Source of the DNA: an uncultured Propionibacteriaceae bacterium
GTDB lineage: Bacteria; Actinomycetota; Actinomycetes; Propionibacteriales; Propionibacteriaceae
NCBI GenBank assembly: GCA_937926975.1
Contig: CALBCJ010000033.1
Coordinates: 5,173 to 69,172, forward strand
Direction of reading: 5' to 3'
Length of the DNA stretch: 64,000 nt
In this document: in pieces, positions 10,542 through 19,718 of the stretch
Numbering within the stretch: position 1 is the stretch's first letter
Layout of the letters: each line of letters begins with the position of its first letter
The notes under the pieces: model-generated
Seen by the model: the letters and a program-made list of their open reading frames with translations, nothing else
The model's database searches: none
Told to the model about the DNA's origin: nothing
Program-made: the position numbers and the translations under genes

Positions 10542-11450
10542 TCACACCACGGCCAAAGGCCCGGCTGACTTGAGAGCCGGGCGCCGCCGAGCCCGGCAGA
10601 TCCGGGTCACACCCAGCAGGCCGAGCACCGTCCAGTCGAGGCTCTCCCACGTACCGTCCAGGGCAGGATGCTCCACCAGCGCCCGGATCGCCTCAGGCCC
10701 CAGCGGCTCACTCCACAATGGCAAGCGAAGCTCCTGTACGTGTCGTCGCCCCTCGGTGAAGGCATGCCAGCCACTGGTCCGAACGCTGGAGCCAGCGGCG
10801 GTTGTCAACCACATGGGGTACGACATCAGCGCGAGCCAGGTTGCCCCCGGGACGCCGCGCATGTCTGCCTTCCCCTCAGGGTCATCGCAGCTGTCCCAGC
10901 TCGCTCGAGCATCCAAGTACTCTCCCGTGACACCCGACACTCGGCGCCAGCCGCACAAGGCCTCCCGCAGATAGCTCGGCTTGGCACGAACCAGCTCCAG
11001 GGGCTTCTCCAGCATGGTAGCCATCGACTGCTTGCCCGCCGGAGCCGCGAACTGGCTGATCATGCCTCTGCCGTCCTTGTCAGCGACCAGATCGGTGACC
11101 AGCCCGGCGACCCAGCTCCATACCACGTCGCCGGAGGTGAGGTCGATCAACGACCTCAGCTCGCCCAGCTTCACGCGTAGCTTGTCTGGCGCAGCTCCAG
11201 GCGGGGGGAAGCCCACCGGGCCTCCAGGCACTGTCACCCCATTCGGCATGCCCGCGACAATGCCCTCCAGCTGCGCGACAACGGCGTCCAGACTGACCAG
11301 GGTAGAACTCAGCACGGGAATGGCGTCAGAGTCCCAGAACAGCCGGGTGCACGGATCCGTTGAGTCACGGATCAGGCGAACCGTCCCGATGGCAGCGAGA
11401 ATGGCCAGGGGCGAGTCCCCCACCAAGGCCGGGAGCCGAACCTCACTCAT
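10542..11450 (-). CDS. Compact type I-G effector subunit (presumed Cas8-like)
   Basis: This 302-aa protein lies between cas3 and cas4/cas1, where type I-G loci carry the large-subunit gene (Csx17 or Csb3). Its start has the form seen in such proteins: LPALVGDSPLAILAAIGTVRLI, a small helical motif following a short strand, then a middle rich in Trp and Asp (WSWVAGLVTD, WDSCDDPEG). Csx17 is usually much longer, so this may be a small replacement or a Csb3-like protein. By analogy it would help recognise the PAM and recruit Cas3. The ATG at 11450 overlaps the cas3 stop by 4 bp. The role is inferred from position and operon; the exact family is uncertain. Confidence 0.65.
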   Translation of the reverse strand: MSEVRLPALVGDSPLAILAAIGTVRLIRDSTDPCTRLFWDSDAIPVLSSTLVSLDAVVAQLEGIVAGMPNGVTVPGGPVGFPPPGAAPDKLRVKLGELRSLIDLTSGDVVWSWVAGLVTDLVADKDGRGMISQFAAPAGKQSMATMLEKPLELVRAKPSYLREALCGWRRVSGVTGEYLDARASWDSCDDPEGKADMRGVPGATWLALMSYPMWLTTAAGSSVRTSGWHAFTEGRRHVQELRLPLWSEPLGPEAIRALVEHPALDGTWESLDWTVLGLLGVTRICRARRRPALKSAGPLAVV

Positions 11451-14281
11451 GATCCCTCCGATGAAACTGTCATGTCTGCGCACCGCACGATGGTCTCCAG
11501 CAGAGCCAGCCCCCACCGCCCGTACCGGGCGCAGAGGCGAGCGAAGCGATCGGCATCACTCAGCCGCACTCCGTGGGGCAGCTCGGCCCGTACCTCCACC
11601 TCGTCCATGAGGGCTTCCAGCCGATGGTCCCCCTGGTCGTCCACGGGTGGCAGCAGTGGCCTGCCGTGGCCGTGGTGGCTCGCCACCAGATGAAGCAGGA
11701 GATCCCGGTCGCCGGGGTAGTCCTCCGGGAGCTGATCCAGGTAGGCCTCCACCAGCGCCGCGGACCATGCCTCATGTCTCGCGCCGTGCGGCAGCCCGCT
11801 TAGGCGCTGCGCACGCCGATGCGCTGCCCGGTCCCCCGGTGCCATGCCGGACTTGGCCAAGGGCTCGCTGGCCAGCTCCGCCGCAATCGAGCTGCCACCG
11901 AACAGCATGGCCTGGAACCGCACGTCGACCTTGCCCAGGTCATGCCACCGAGCCGCATCGACAACGGTGCGTCGGACCCGCTCTGGCAGTCGCAGGTGGG
12001 TCGCGATCGCCGCCGCCCGCCGCCCCACCGCCTCAAGATGAGTCGCCAGGCTCACTCGCTGGTTCATGGTGGAGCTGTCGGCAGCGGACGCCTCATCGAC
12101 TCCTTGCCATCCAGCTGTCGGCTTCGCCTGCCGGAGAATTGGCCACCCGCTGCCGGAGGAGGTCAGGATCAGAGGACCTTCGGTCAGGAGCTCCACCAGG
12201 CAGTCGAGGTCGTGGGTAGTCCATGGGCCTATGACGCCAGGACTGTCACCACGAGTCGCGATCCAGTCTCGAACCAGACTGCAGACGGATGCCCTCAGGA
12301 CCTGCTGCTCGTCGGGCTCGTCGCAGTTGCGCCAGTCAGCCACGAGGTCGGACAGCTCCACGGGCTGCTCCAGCCCCAGGCGAGCACCCAAGCCCCGGTC
12401 CAGGCGAAGAGCCAGCTGGCCACGCCGTACGGCTGCCAGCTCTGCGACGTCGAGGACTGGCGCCTCGCTGACGGGGTTCCAGCCGAACCTGTCCAGGCCT
12501 CCGCTGGAGGTCGGCACGATGACGGTGTCCCCCGGGCGCAGGCCGCTACCATCACACCACTGCCAGGTGTCCTCCGACCGCCGCAGCACCCAGTGGCTAG
12601 AGTCCTCATCGCCGAAGGGAATATCCTCATCGAGGTCCGCGACCGGGCAAGAGCGTTCCGCTAGCCAGGCCCGCAAAGCACCCAGAGGGATGTCGACGCA
12701 CTCCTCGGCCCGAACTGGCATCTCGTCGATGGTCGCCCCTGCTATGCCGGGCGGGAGCGGTTCTTCCCCGTCCACCAGGCCGTCGCGCCACGCGACTGTC
12801 ACGGGGGCCGTGGACTGGTCGATGCCGTGCAGGTACGGCTCCACCGGGGGATCGTTGGTGGGCGCCGGGCTGGTTCGGGCCCAGGCATCCAGGTGTGCGG
12901 GCAGGAGCAGGGGCAGCAGAGGCTTCGCCGCCGTCAGGTTTTCCGGAACCTGCAGGCGTCGCAGGGCCAGCGCAGATACGTCCAGGGGCTGGGTCTGCCC
13001 GCGCAGGAACTCAGCCACGCTGCGCTTAGCCTCCCCGTACACCGGAGGCTCCTTGGCCCCGTCCTCCACCACGACGATGGGGGCTTCCTGGTAGTGGCCG
13101 CGCCGGTTCACGCGTCCGAAACGCTGCACCAGTGCGTCCCACGAGGCTGTCTCGGTGACCATGGCGGTGGCGTCGAGGTCGATCCCCACCTCGATGACCT
13201 GAGTAGCGACCACGATCGCTGACTCTGACGTCTCTGGTCTGTCAGCCCCCAGCAGCCGGATCGCGTGCTCGGCCACAAGCTCTCTGTCGAGCGGTCGGGA
13301 GCGGCCGATGAGCAGCAGCGTCTCAGCACCGGTACGCGGTCGCTTGCCCCTGGTCAGAGCCTCGTAGACCTCCCTGGCTCGACCGACCGTGTTGCAGACC
13401 ACCAGCACCCGCTGGCCCTCACCGGCCGCCACGAGCTCGGTTGCCCTCGCGACCAGGTCTTTGACCACGGTTTTCTCAGTCGAGTCGCACAGCGTGACCT
13501 GCTTGGGTGCCTCTAGGCGAGGTCTCGCCACCGGGTCGCGCCGGTGAGCCTCCTCGTCGAACGAGGCCCGCCAGCCGCCGGGGTCGTGAGCGGCTGTAGC
13601 CGTGAGATGGACCACGGAGGTGGCCGGCACTCCTACGAAGGCCGCTGTGTCCATTCTTCGGACCGACTCCAGGGACGCAGTCAGGGCCCGGGCCAGGTGC
13701 GCCTCGTCGACCAGGATGACAGAGTCGGTGCCCACCAGGGCCGCATCGATCGGACGACGCCGGGGGCTCACTCCGTAACCGCGGAAGAGCAGTCGGCTGC
13801 CCACCTGGTCAACAGTTCCCGTGATGATCGCCGGCAGGTCTGGCCGGGGCAGCCAGGCAGCGTCCCAGGTCACGCCGCCCCGCATCCGCACCACGTGCAG
13901 CGCCGGCTCCCCCTTCTCGGCCCCAGCCAGGCTGCGCAGCCGCGACGCGACCTCCCAGCAGACGGTCCCCGGAGCAGCAGCAGCAAGCGCTTGGGCGATG
14001 GCACGGCCGTGCTCGTGCGCCTGGTCAACCACGATCCTGCGATCCACCACCAGGTAGATCCTGCGTCGCCCCAGCCCAGGCTCGATCTCCCCGCAAGCGC
14101 TCAGGGCGAGAAGAAAGACGGCCACATCAAGGACAGACGTCTTTCCCAGGCCGGTCGGCACATCGACCAGAGACGGCCAGGTGCCCCGACGACGAGCCTC
14201 CTCCACCAGGGCGGACTGCCACGGGAAAGGGGTACGGCCGTGCGTCTCCACCATGAACTGCTCGAAGCTGAGCCCACTCAT
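11447..14281 (-). CDS. cas3: Cas3 helicase-nuclease, C-terminal HD (type I-G)
   Basis: This 944-aa protein carries an N-terminal superfamily 2 helicase: Walker A PTGLGKT (residues 42-48), DEAH (192-195), QVIEVGIDLD and the arginine-finger motif QRFGRVNRRG. The HD nuclease follows at the C-terminus, with HDLGK at 780-784, RHEAW and SHHGHGRP supplying the metal ligands. The helicase-then-HD order is the reverse of the usual HD-helicase Cas3 and is characteristic of this subtype. It unwinds and degrades target DNA after Cascade binding. The ATG overlaps the csb2 stop by 4 bp. Confidence 0.97.
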   Translation of the reverse strand: MSGLSFEQFMVETHGRTPFPWQSALVEEARRRGTWPSLVDVPTGLGKTSVLDVAVFLLALSACGEIEPGLGRRRIYLVVDRRIVVDQAHEHGRAIAQALAAAAPGTVCWEVASRLRSLAGAEKGEPALHVVRMRGGVTWDAAWLPRPDLPAIITGTVDQVGSRLLFRGYGVSPRRRPIDAALVGTDSVILVDEAHLARALTASLESVRRMDTAAFVGVPATSVVHLTATAAHDPGGWRASFDEEAHRRDPVARPRLEAPKQVTLCDSTEKTVVKDLVARATELVAAGEGQRVLVVCNTVGRAREVYEALTRGKRPRTGAETLLLIGRSRPLDRELVAEHAIRLLGADRPETSESAIVVATQVIEVGIDLDATAMVTETASWDALVQRFGRVNRRGHYQEAPIVVVEDGAKEPPVYGEAKRSVAEFLRGQTQPLDVSALALRRLQVPENLTAAKPLLPLLLPAHLDAWARTSPAPTNDPPVEPYLHGIDQSTAPVTVAWRDGLVDGEEPLPPGIAGATIDEMPVRAEECVDIPLGALRAWLAERSCPVADLDEDIPFGDEDSSHWVLRRSEDTWQWCDGSGLRPGDTVIVPTSSGGLDRFGWNPVSEAPVLDVAELAAVRRGQLALRLDRGLGARLGLEQPVELSDLVADWRNCDEPDEQQVLRASVCSLVRDWIATRGDSPGVIGPWTTHDLDCLVELLTEGPLILTSSGSGWPILRQAKPTAGWQGVDEASAADSSTMNQRVSLATHLEAVGRRAAAIATHLRLPERVRRTVVDAARWHDLGKVDVRFQAMLFGGSSIAAELASEPLAKSGMAPGDRAAHRRAQRLSGLPHGARHEAWSAALVEAYLDQLPEDYPGDRDLLLHLVASHHGHGRPLLPPVDDQGDHRLEALMDEVEVRAELPHGVRLSDADRFARLCARYGRWGLALLETIVRCADMTVSSEGS

Positions 14282-15678
14282 CGTGCACCCTCCGCCCTCT
14301 CTTCTGGAGCAAACAGACCGACCCCGAAGTACCGGCCGGCACCGGCCAGAACCGGGCCAGCCACCGGCCGGTCAAAGACCACCCGGACGTGCCGGTACAA
14401 GCGGCCCCGACAACGGCGAGGCAGGTCCCGAGGCATCAGGCGAACCGCTCCGTACGTGAGTGGCTCCCTGCTGACCTCCACCTCGGACGGCTCGGGAAGC
14501 CCTGCCAGGGCAAACGACCTGGCCGCCGCGGAGGCGACATCACCATCCTTGGGATAACGATCCAGCACGAGCGGCGTCACCGACACCCAGGACCGCGACG
14601 GCTGGGTCCAGCGATCAACCGTGGCACTACGCGGGAGCGTCTCGTTCGGCTGGTAGCGCAGCCGGAAGGTCCGCCTCAGCCCGGGTACGACGAGCTCGAC
14701 AACCCGGTCAGGGTCATCCTTGAGAATCCCTCGCAGAATGCGGCGCCGCTCTGCTCGGTCCAGCTCCGGGATCGCCACCGCCAGCGCCATCAGCTGCCCG
14801 TCGGCATGCTCATACCCAGCGAACGGCAGCCCCAGGTAGGCCACATGGGGAACACCGGGCAGGCCGTGCCCGTGCAGTGCCAAGGGCAGCGGGTCCTCCG
14901 TCTGCCCCATCACCTTGCGCCGCAGCGCTTCGGTGAACATCGCCACGAGCCGGCCCGGTGGCCGTTCGCCGTCAAACCGGAGAATCACCAGGTCCGGGTA
15001 CGGGGACGGCACCGGCCCCGGATCCTCGCCAGGAGCCTCGGCGCCCACTTCCCGGTAGCTGTGGACTGCTCTCGCTCCGGCCCCCTGCCAGGCAGGCTGG
15101 CCGTCGGCGTAGAGACTGTTCAGCTCCTCCAGGTAGCCGGGGTACGGAACTCGTACCCTCATCGGCCCAGGGCCCGGCTCGTACGTCGTCAGCCCGGGGA
15201 AGGGCTCTGGCGTCGCTACCCGGCTGAAGAGCAGGACCGCCGGGGACGTCGACCGACCCAAGTAGGGGACCCGTCGCGCGAGCAGGTCCAGCCGAGCCAC
15301 GACATCGTCGGAGACCGAGTCGCCGTCACCCCAGTCGTACTGAACGCGCCAGGAGTGTGGACGGCTGCTCCTACGCTGTCTCAAGACGCTGGTCCTGGCG
15401 GGGTGCACCTGGTGCTTCCCCTCCTTCTCCCGTGCGTTTTTCACGACGTATCCCCGGCTACCCGTCACGGTCGCCGCGGCAGCGTGAATCCGGGGCGGGG
15501 CAAGCCGCTCTAGCTCCGCCAGAACCGTAGCCTCGGCATCTGAGGCGACCGCTCGCAGCGCAGAGAAGACCCGAGCCGGGTGGGGAGGCCACTCAGCGAC
15601 TGCGGGATCGTCACCCCCACCTGCGTCATAGCGCCCTGTCAGCAAGGTGATATCGAGCCGGAGGGGCATGTCACTCAC
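14278..15678 (-). CDS. csb2: Csb2, Cas5-Cas6 fusion of type I-G Cascade
   Basis: The protein of up to 466 aa begins with the family-typical strand MPLRLDITLLTGRYDAG and ends in a Cas6-like glycine-rich loop (AGAGRYFGVGLF), matching Csb2 (GSU0054 family), which combines the Cas5 and Cas6 roles: capping the crRNA 5' end and cutting the repeat hairpin. The strong stem in the repeats is the expected substrate. The start is either GTG at 15678, overlapping the csb1 stop by 8 bp, or ATG at 15669, one base after that stop; the ATG matches the family N-terminus better. No separate cas6 exists in the locus, so this is the likely crRNA processor. Confidence 0.93.
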   Translation of the reverse strand: MSDMPLRLDITLLTGRYDAGGGDDPAVAEWPPHPARVFSALRAVASDAEATVLAELERLAPPRIHAAAATVTGSRGYVVKNAREKEGKHQVHPARTSVLRQRRSSRPHSWRVQYDWGDGDSVSDDVVARLDLLARRVPYLGRSTSPAVLLFSRVATPEPFPGLTTYEPGPGPMRVRVPYPGYLEELNSLYADGQPAWQGAGARAVHSYREVGAEAPGEDPGPVPSPYPDLVILRFDGERPPGRLVAMFTEALRRKVMGQTEDPLPLALHGHGLPGVPHVAYLGLPFAGYEHADGQLMALAVAIPELDRAERRRILRGILKDDPDRVVELVVPGLRRTFRLRYQPNETLPRSATVDRWTQPSRSWVSVTPLVLDRYPKDGDVASAAARSFALAGLPEPSEVEVSREPLTYGAVRLMPRDLPRRCRGRLYRHVRVVFDRPVAGPVLAGAGRYFGVGLFAPEERAEGAR

Positions 15679-16819
15679 CCGTAGACTCGGCCTTGGTCAG
15701 GCTGAAGTCGATAGCCGACGCCAGGGCCTCAGAAGGGACCAGGTCGATCGGCTCAAGATGCAGCCCGGCACCCGCTGCCTGCGCGGCATCCAGAGCCTGC
15801 TGGTAGACAGAGACGGCATCATCGGGGGACAAGGTGAACTCCTCCACCACGCCACCGCGCCCCACCCACTCCAGATGCTCGGAGCAGATCACCAGATCAC
15901 ATCCGCTGCGCAGCCAGAGCCCCGCATGACCGAAGGCCAGCCGGTCCCCGAGAAGCGCCAGGGCCAGCAGGAGCGCCCGAGCAGCGTCGCACGCCTGCGG
16001 TGCCAGCTTCCCGAAGCCGATCCGGCGGGTAGCCGAGAGGCTCAGGACGGCCGTACGAGTCGCCTCCGCGATCGTGACTCCTCCGTGGCTTGGGCCGGGG
16101 GCAACGTTCCCGTGCCCAATCTCACTCAGCTTGTTGTCGGCCTTCTTGGCACCTCCGGGCGAGTACGACCACTCATCCCCGTCTCCACTGCGTGACCCGG
16201 TCAGGTTGGCTGGGTCCATCCGGCCGGCCTTGCGGCTGCCCTGAACCGGGTCCCAGCCGATGACCTCGCTGCTGTACAACCGGGGGAACTTCGCCTGACG
16301 CCCCTTGCGGTGGCTGTTCCAGCCCCCGTAGACCAGTGTTCCCGGGTCGTACCGGAGCAGAGCCGAGGCGTCCTCCAGGGAGGCGGCCTGGAGCGCCTTG
16401 CCCACAGCCGTCCGGTCGAACTTCACCCCGTCGAGAAGCCCGTCTCGCCAGTACGCGTCGAAGGCCCGGTGCGGCGCCGCGAGGCCGATGATCTCAAACG
16501 TCGTTGCCCCCTCATGACGCAGCCGCAGCATCGGCAGCTGGACATCCCCCCGGCGCCAGGCGCCCGCGATCGCTTCTTCGCACCGGTTGGCCTGGGAAGG
16601 CACCTGGTCCAGTGGGGTGGCCTTGCGCACCTGCCCGTCGTCAGCCAGCCGCTCCTCCATCAGGTACGGGCTGCGCTCCGTGGGCGAGATGGGGAACGTG
16701 GGCGGGAAGACCCGGGCCCCCGGCCCCCCACTGGGCTGGTAGGTCGCTGTGATCCGAGCAGCGGCCCACTCCGGGTCCTGGAGCTTCGAGGTCAGGTCGC
16801 TCAGCGAAAGTGTCGCCAT
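15671..16819 (-). CDS. csb1: Csb1, Cas7 backbone subunit of type I-G Cascade
   Basis: This 382-aa protein begins MATLSLSDLTSKL and has the Csb1 (GSU0053 family) features: a PPTFPIS segment, EERLADDGQVRKATPLDQVPSQANRCEEAI, and YGGWNSHRKGRQAKFPRLYSSEVIGWD. The NRCEEA and FPR-YSSE regions are hallmarks of this Cas7 branch. It would coat the crRNA as the multi-copy backbone. It is the first gene of the operon. I chose the ATG at 16819 because AAGGGA lies just upstream; the open frame runs farther back to 17044 but lacks family sequence there. A perfect hairpin (16847-16870) sits in its leader. Confidence 0.94.
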   Translation of the reverse strand: MATLSLSDLTSKLQDPEWAAARITATYQPSGGPGARVFPPTFPISPTERSPYLMEERLADDGQVRKATPLDQVPSQANRCEEAIAGAWRRGDVQLPMLRLRHEGATTFEIIGLAAPHRAFDAYWRDGLLDGVKFDRTAVGKALQAASLEDASALLRYDPGTLVYGGWNSHRKGRQAKFPRLYSSEVIGWDPVQGSRKAGRMDPANLTGSRSGDGDEWSYSPGGAKKADNKLSEIGHGNVAPGPSHGGVTIAEATRTAVLSLSATRRIGFGKLAPQACDAARALLLALALLGDRLAFGHAGLWLRSGCDLVICSEHLEWVGRGGVVEEFTLSPDDAVSVYQQALDAAQAAGAGLHLEPIDLVPSEALASAIDFSLTKAESTGE

Positions 16820-16846
16820 GGTCAGTCCCTTCTGTGCAGCGGTGCT

Positions 16847-16870
16847 CCGAGGGGCCCGTGCGCCCCTCGG
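16847..16870 (-). promoter_or_regulatory. Inverted repeat in the csb1 leader
   Basis: CCGAGGGGC (16847-16855) and GCCCCTCGG (16862-16870) form a perfect 9-bp stem with a 6-nt loop, 27 nt upstream of the csb1 start. It is the only strong palindrome in the csb1-alsT divergent gap, so it could be an operator or an mRNA element controlling the whole cas operon. A minus-strand TAGCCT farther upstream (within 16882-16892) could serve as a -10. Confidence 0.5.
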
Positions 16871-17085
16871 CCCGCAGATCAGGCTAGCCTCTGCGCAGCC
16901 TGACGTGCGGTCATGACGACATACTGCCCGCGGGCTCTGACAGCTTCGGGGGCGGCGGCCCGCGCCGTGCCCAGCGAGTAGCTCAAAGTCTCTACCGACG
17001 CGACCTCTCACCCCGTACAGTCGGCTCAGGCACAGGGTGCTCACTGTGGAGCTGATGCCTGTATCTCAAGCGAGAGGCGACCCGA

Positions 17086-18573
17086 ATGACGTGGTGGACA
17101 ACCTTCCTCACCCAGCTGGAGACCGTGCTCAAGGCGGTGGACGACTTCATCTGGGGTCCCTTCTTCCTGATCCCGCTGCTTCTGGGGACCGGGTTCGTGC
17201 TCACCTGGCGGCTGCGCGGGGTCCAGTTCCGCAAGCTGGGGCCAGCGCTGCGGCTGGCACTCATCGACCGCAGTGACCAGGGGACCGACGACAAGCACGG
17301 CGACATCTCCCAGTACCAGGCGCTGACCACAGCGCTCGCCGCGACCGTCGGCACCGGCAACATCGTCGGGGTCGCCACCGCGCTCAGCATCGGCGGGCCC
17401 GGGTCTCTGTTCTGGATGTGGGTGACCGGCCTGGCCGGCATGGCCAGCAAGTACTCCGAGGCCTTCCTCGCCGTACGGTTCCGGCACCGCGACGCCTCCG
17501 GCGACATCACCGGCGGCCCGCAGTACTACCTGCGTGACGGGATCAAGGGACGCGTCGGCGGCTTCCTCGCCATCTTCTTCTCGATCGCCGCTGTGCTCGC
17601 GTCGTTCGGGATCGGCAACGGCACCCAGGCCAACTCGATCGCCGGCAACGTTGAGCACTCGTTCGGCCTGCCGGGCTGGGTCACCGGCATCATCCTCACC
17701 GTGGTCACCATGGCGGTGCTGGTTGGCGGGATCAAGACCATCGGCAAGGTGACGGCCAGCTTCGTGCCCGTCATGATCGTGCTGTACGTGGCCTGCGCGC
17801 TGACCATCCTGGCGATCAACATCACCAAGATCCCGCAGACCTTCGCGTACATCTTCTCCGAGGCCTTCACCCCGACCGCCGCGACCGGCGGCTTCCTCGG
17901 GGCGACCATCATCTTGACGATCCAGATGGGCTGCGCCCGAGGCATCTTCTCCAACGAGTCCGGCATGGGCTCGGCCGCCATCGCGGCCGCCGCGGCCCGG
18001 ACCACCCACCCGACCCGTCAGGGCCTGGTCTCCATGACCCAGACCTTCATCGACACCATCGTCGTCGTCACCATGACCGGCCTGGTGCTGATTCTCACCG
18101 GCGCCTGGACCGGCGGCAAGGCCACCGCGTCCACCATGACCGGCCGGGCCTTCGATGTCGGCCTCGGCGTCACCTGGGGCCACTACATCGTCACGATCTC
18201 CCTGATCATGTTCGCCTACTCCACCATCCTCGGCTGGTGCTACTACGGCGAGCGCAACATCGAGCGGCTCTTCGGACGGGTCTGGGTGATGCCGTACCGG
18301 GTTGTCTTCTCGCTCGCGATCTTCGTCGGCTGCGTCACCTCGCTCGACCTGGCCTGGACCTTCTCCGACATCGCCAACGGCCTGATGGCGACGCCCAACC
18401 TGATCGGCCTGATCGCCTTGAGCGGTCTGATCGCCCGCGAGACCGGGCACTACCTCAGCCATGACCCGAAGCTGAAGGCCACCAAGGCCCAGGTGGACGA
18501 CTTCATGGACGGTCTGCCCGGCGCCATCGACGCCCACTGGCGCTCGATCCAGGGCACGGCGAAGCACCGCTGA
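17086..18573 (+). CDS. Sodium:alanine symporter family protein (AGCS)
   Basis: This 495-aa multi-spanning membrane protein matches the alanine/glycine:cation symporter family. The signature TALAATVGTGNIVGVA is at residues 82-97, followed by GSLFWMWVTGLAGMASKYSE and QMGCARGIFSNESGMGSAA, both conserved in AlsT/DagA/YaaJ. It would take up alanine or glycine with sodium. GAGAGG lies about 9 nt before the ATG. It is divergent from the cas operon and followed by an imperfect hairpin, so it is probably transcribed alone. Confidence 0.95.
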   Translation: MTWWTTFLTQLETVLKAVDDFIWGPFFLIPLLLGTGFVLTWRLRGVQFRKLGPALRLALIDRSDQGTDDKHGDISQYQALTTALAATVGTGNIVGVATALSIGGPGSLFWMWVTGLAGMASKYSEAFLAVRFRHRDASGDITGGPQYYLRDGIKGRVGGFLAIFFSIAAVLASFGIGNGTQANSIAGNVEHSFGLPGWVTGIILTVVTMAVLVGGIKTIGKVTASFVPVMIVLYVACALTILAINITKIPQTFAYIFSEAFTPTAATGGFLGATIILTIQMGCARGIFSNESGMGSAAIAAAAARTTHPTRQGLVSMTQTFIDTIVVVTMTGLVLILTGAWTGGKATASTMTGRAFDVGLGVTWGHYIVTISLIMFAYSTILGWCYYGERNIERLFGRVWVMPYRVVFSLAIFVGCVTSLDLAWTFSDIANGLMATPNLIGLIALSGLIARETGHYLSHDPKLKATKAQVDDFMDGLPGAIDAHWRSIQGTAKHR

Positions 18574-18587
18574 CACCCAGCCGTACG

Positions 18588-18618
18588 CCGGATCCGCCCC
18601 CTGAGGCGGGCGGTCCGG
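18588..18618 (+). terminator. Imperfect hairpin after the alanine symporter gene
   Basis: CCGGATCCGCC pairs imperfectly with GGCGGGCGGTCCGG across a short loop, 14 bp after the stop codon. There is no clear T-run, as is common for terminators in high-GC actinobacteria. Confidence 0.45.
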
Positions 18619-18710
18619 TGTACTGGGCCACCGGCAGCACCGGCACCCCAGTTGCCAGGGCGCTCGCACCAACCATCCCAAGACAAGCAGCGACGACCCC
18701 AGGAGAGCTC

Positions 18711-19550
18711 ATGACTCAGCTCGGCATCACCGGCGCCACCGGCACGGTCGGGGGCGGGGTCGCCGCCCAGCTCCACCAGGCCGGCCTGCGGCCGCGGCTG
18801 CTGGTCCGCGACCCCAGCCGGGCCCCGGCCTGGGCGCAGGATGTCGCGACCGCCTCGTACGGCGACCGGGACGCCGCACTAAAGGCGCTGACCGGTGTCG
18901 ACGTGCTGCTCATGGTGTCGGCGACGGAGTCGGCGGACCGGCTCGCCCAGCACCTGACCCTGGTGGACGCTGCCGCCGAGGCCGGGGTCCGCCACGTCGT
19001 CTACACCAGCTTCCTCGGCGCCTCCCCGACCGCGACCTTCACCTTCGCCCGTACGCACGCCGCGACCGAGGAGCACCTGCGGGCCTCCGGCATGACCACG
19101 ACGATGCTGCGGGACTCGTTCTACCTGGACTTCCTGCCCGACCTGTCCGTCGACGGGGTGATCGCCGGACCCGCCGGCGACGGGCGGGTCGCGGCCGTCG
19201 CCCAGGCCGACGTGATCGACGTCGCCGCCTCCGTGCTGCGGCACCTCGCCGACGGCGACCACCGCCACGACAACGTCGTCTACCAGCTCACCGGGCCGCA
19301 AGCACTGTCACTGGACGAGGTCGCCGAGATCCTCACCGCGGCCGGCCGCCCGACCGTCTACCGGCCCGAGACCGTCGAGCAGGCGTACGCGTCCCGCGCC
19401 GGGTACGGGGCGCCGGACTGGGAGGTCGACGGCTGGGTCACCACGTACACCGCCATCGCCGCCGGCGAGGTCAGCCTCGTCACCGACGACGTGGAGCAGG
19501 TCACCGGGCACCCGCCGCAGAGCCTGGCCCAGCTGCTGGCCGCGTCCTGA
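18711..19550 (+). CDS. NAD(P)H-binding NmrA/SDR-type oxidoreductase
   Basis: This 279-aa protein has an N-terminal Rossmann motif GATGTVGG (G8, G11, G14), an arginine at the end of strand 2 suited to NADP (LLVRDPSRAP), and VVYTSFLGASPTATFTFARTHAATEEHLRASG as in NmrA-like and QorB-like quinone reductases. The C-terminal part (YQLTGPQALSLDEVAEIL) is typical of this branch. It probably reduces a quinone or acts as a redox sensor; the substrate is unknown. AGGAGA 5 nt before the ATG supports the start. Confidence 0.9.
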   Translation: MTQLGITGATGTVGGGVAAQLHQAGLRPRLLVRDPSRAPAWAQDVATASYGDRDAALKALTGVDVLLMVSATESADRLAQHLTLVDAAAEAGVRHVVYTSFLGASPTATFTFARTHAATEEHLRASGMTTTMLRDSFYLDFLPDLSVDGVIAGPAGDGRVAAVAQADVIDVAASVLRHLADGDHRHDNVVYQLTGPQALSLDEVAEILTAAGRPTVYRPETVEQAYASRAGYGAPDWEVDGWVTTYTAIAAGEVSLVTDDVEQVTGHPPQSLAQLLAAS

Positions 19551-19566
19551 CCCGGACCTGCGGCGT

Positions 19567-19589
19567 CAGCAGGGGCGAGACCCCTGCTG
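19567..19589 (+). terminator. Terminator hairpin after the NmrA-like gene
   Basis: CAGCAGGGG and CCCCTGCTG form a perfect 9-bp stem with a 5-nt loop, 16 bp after the stop codon at 19550. Confidence 0.7.
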
Positions 19590-19718
19590 CAGACCACACC
19601 TCCCGAGGCACCACCTACAATGGTCGGACCCTGCGGGCACCGCGACTCGGCGGACTCGTCCAGGCCACCGGTCGCCAGCCCGCGGCAGTACGACCGACCG
19701 ACCAGGATTGAGGATGAC

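Noticed and set aside
17041..18681. Minus-strand 546-aa open frame opposite the alanine symporter
   Set aside because: It is the antisense shadow of a well-supported gene in GC-rich DNA, with Asp/Gly/His-rich low-complexity sequence and no family motif.
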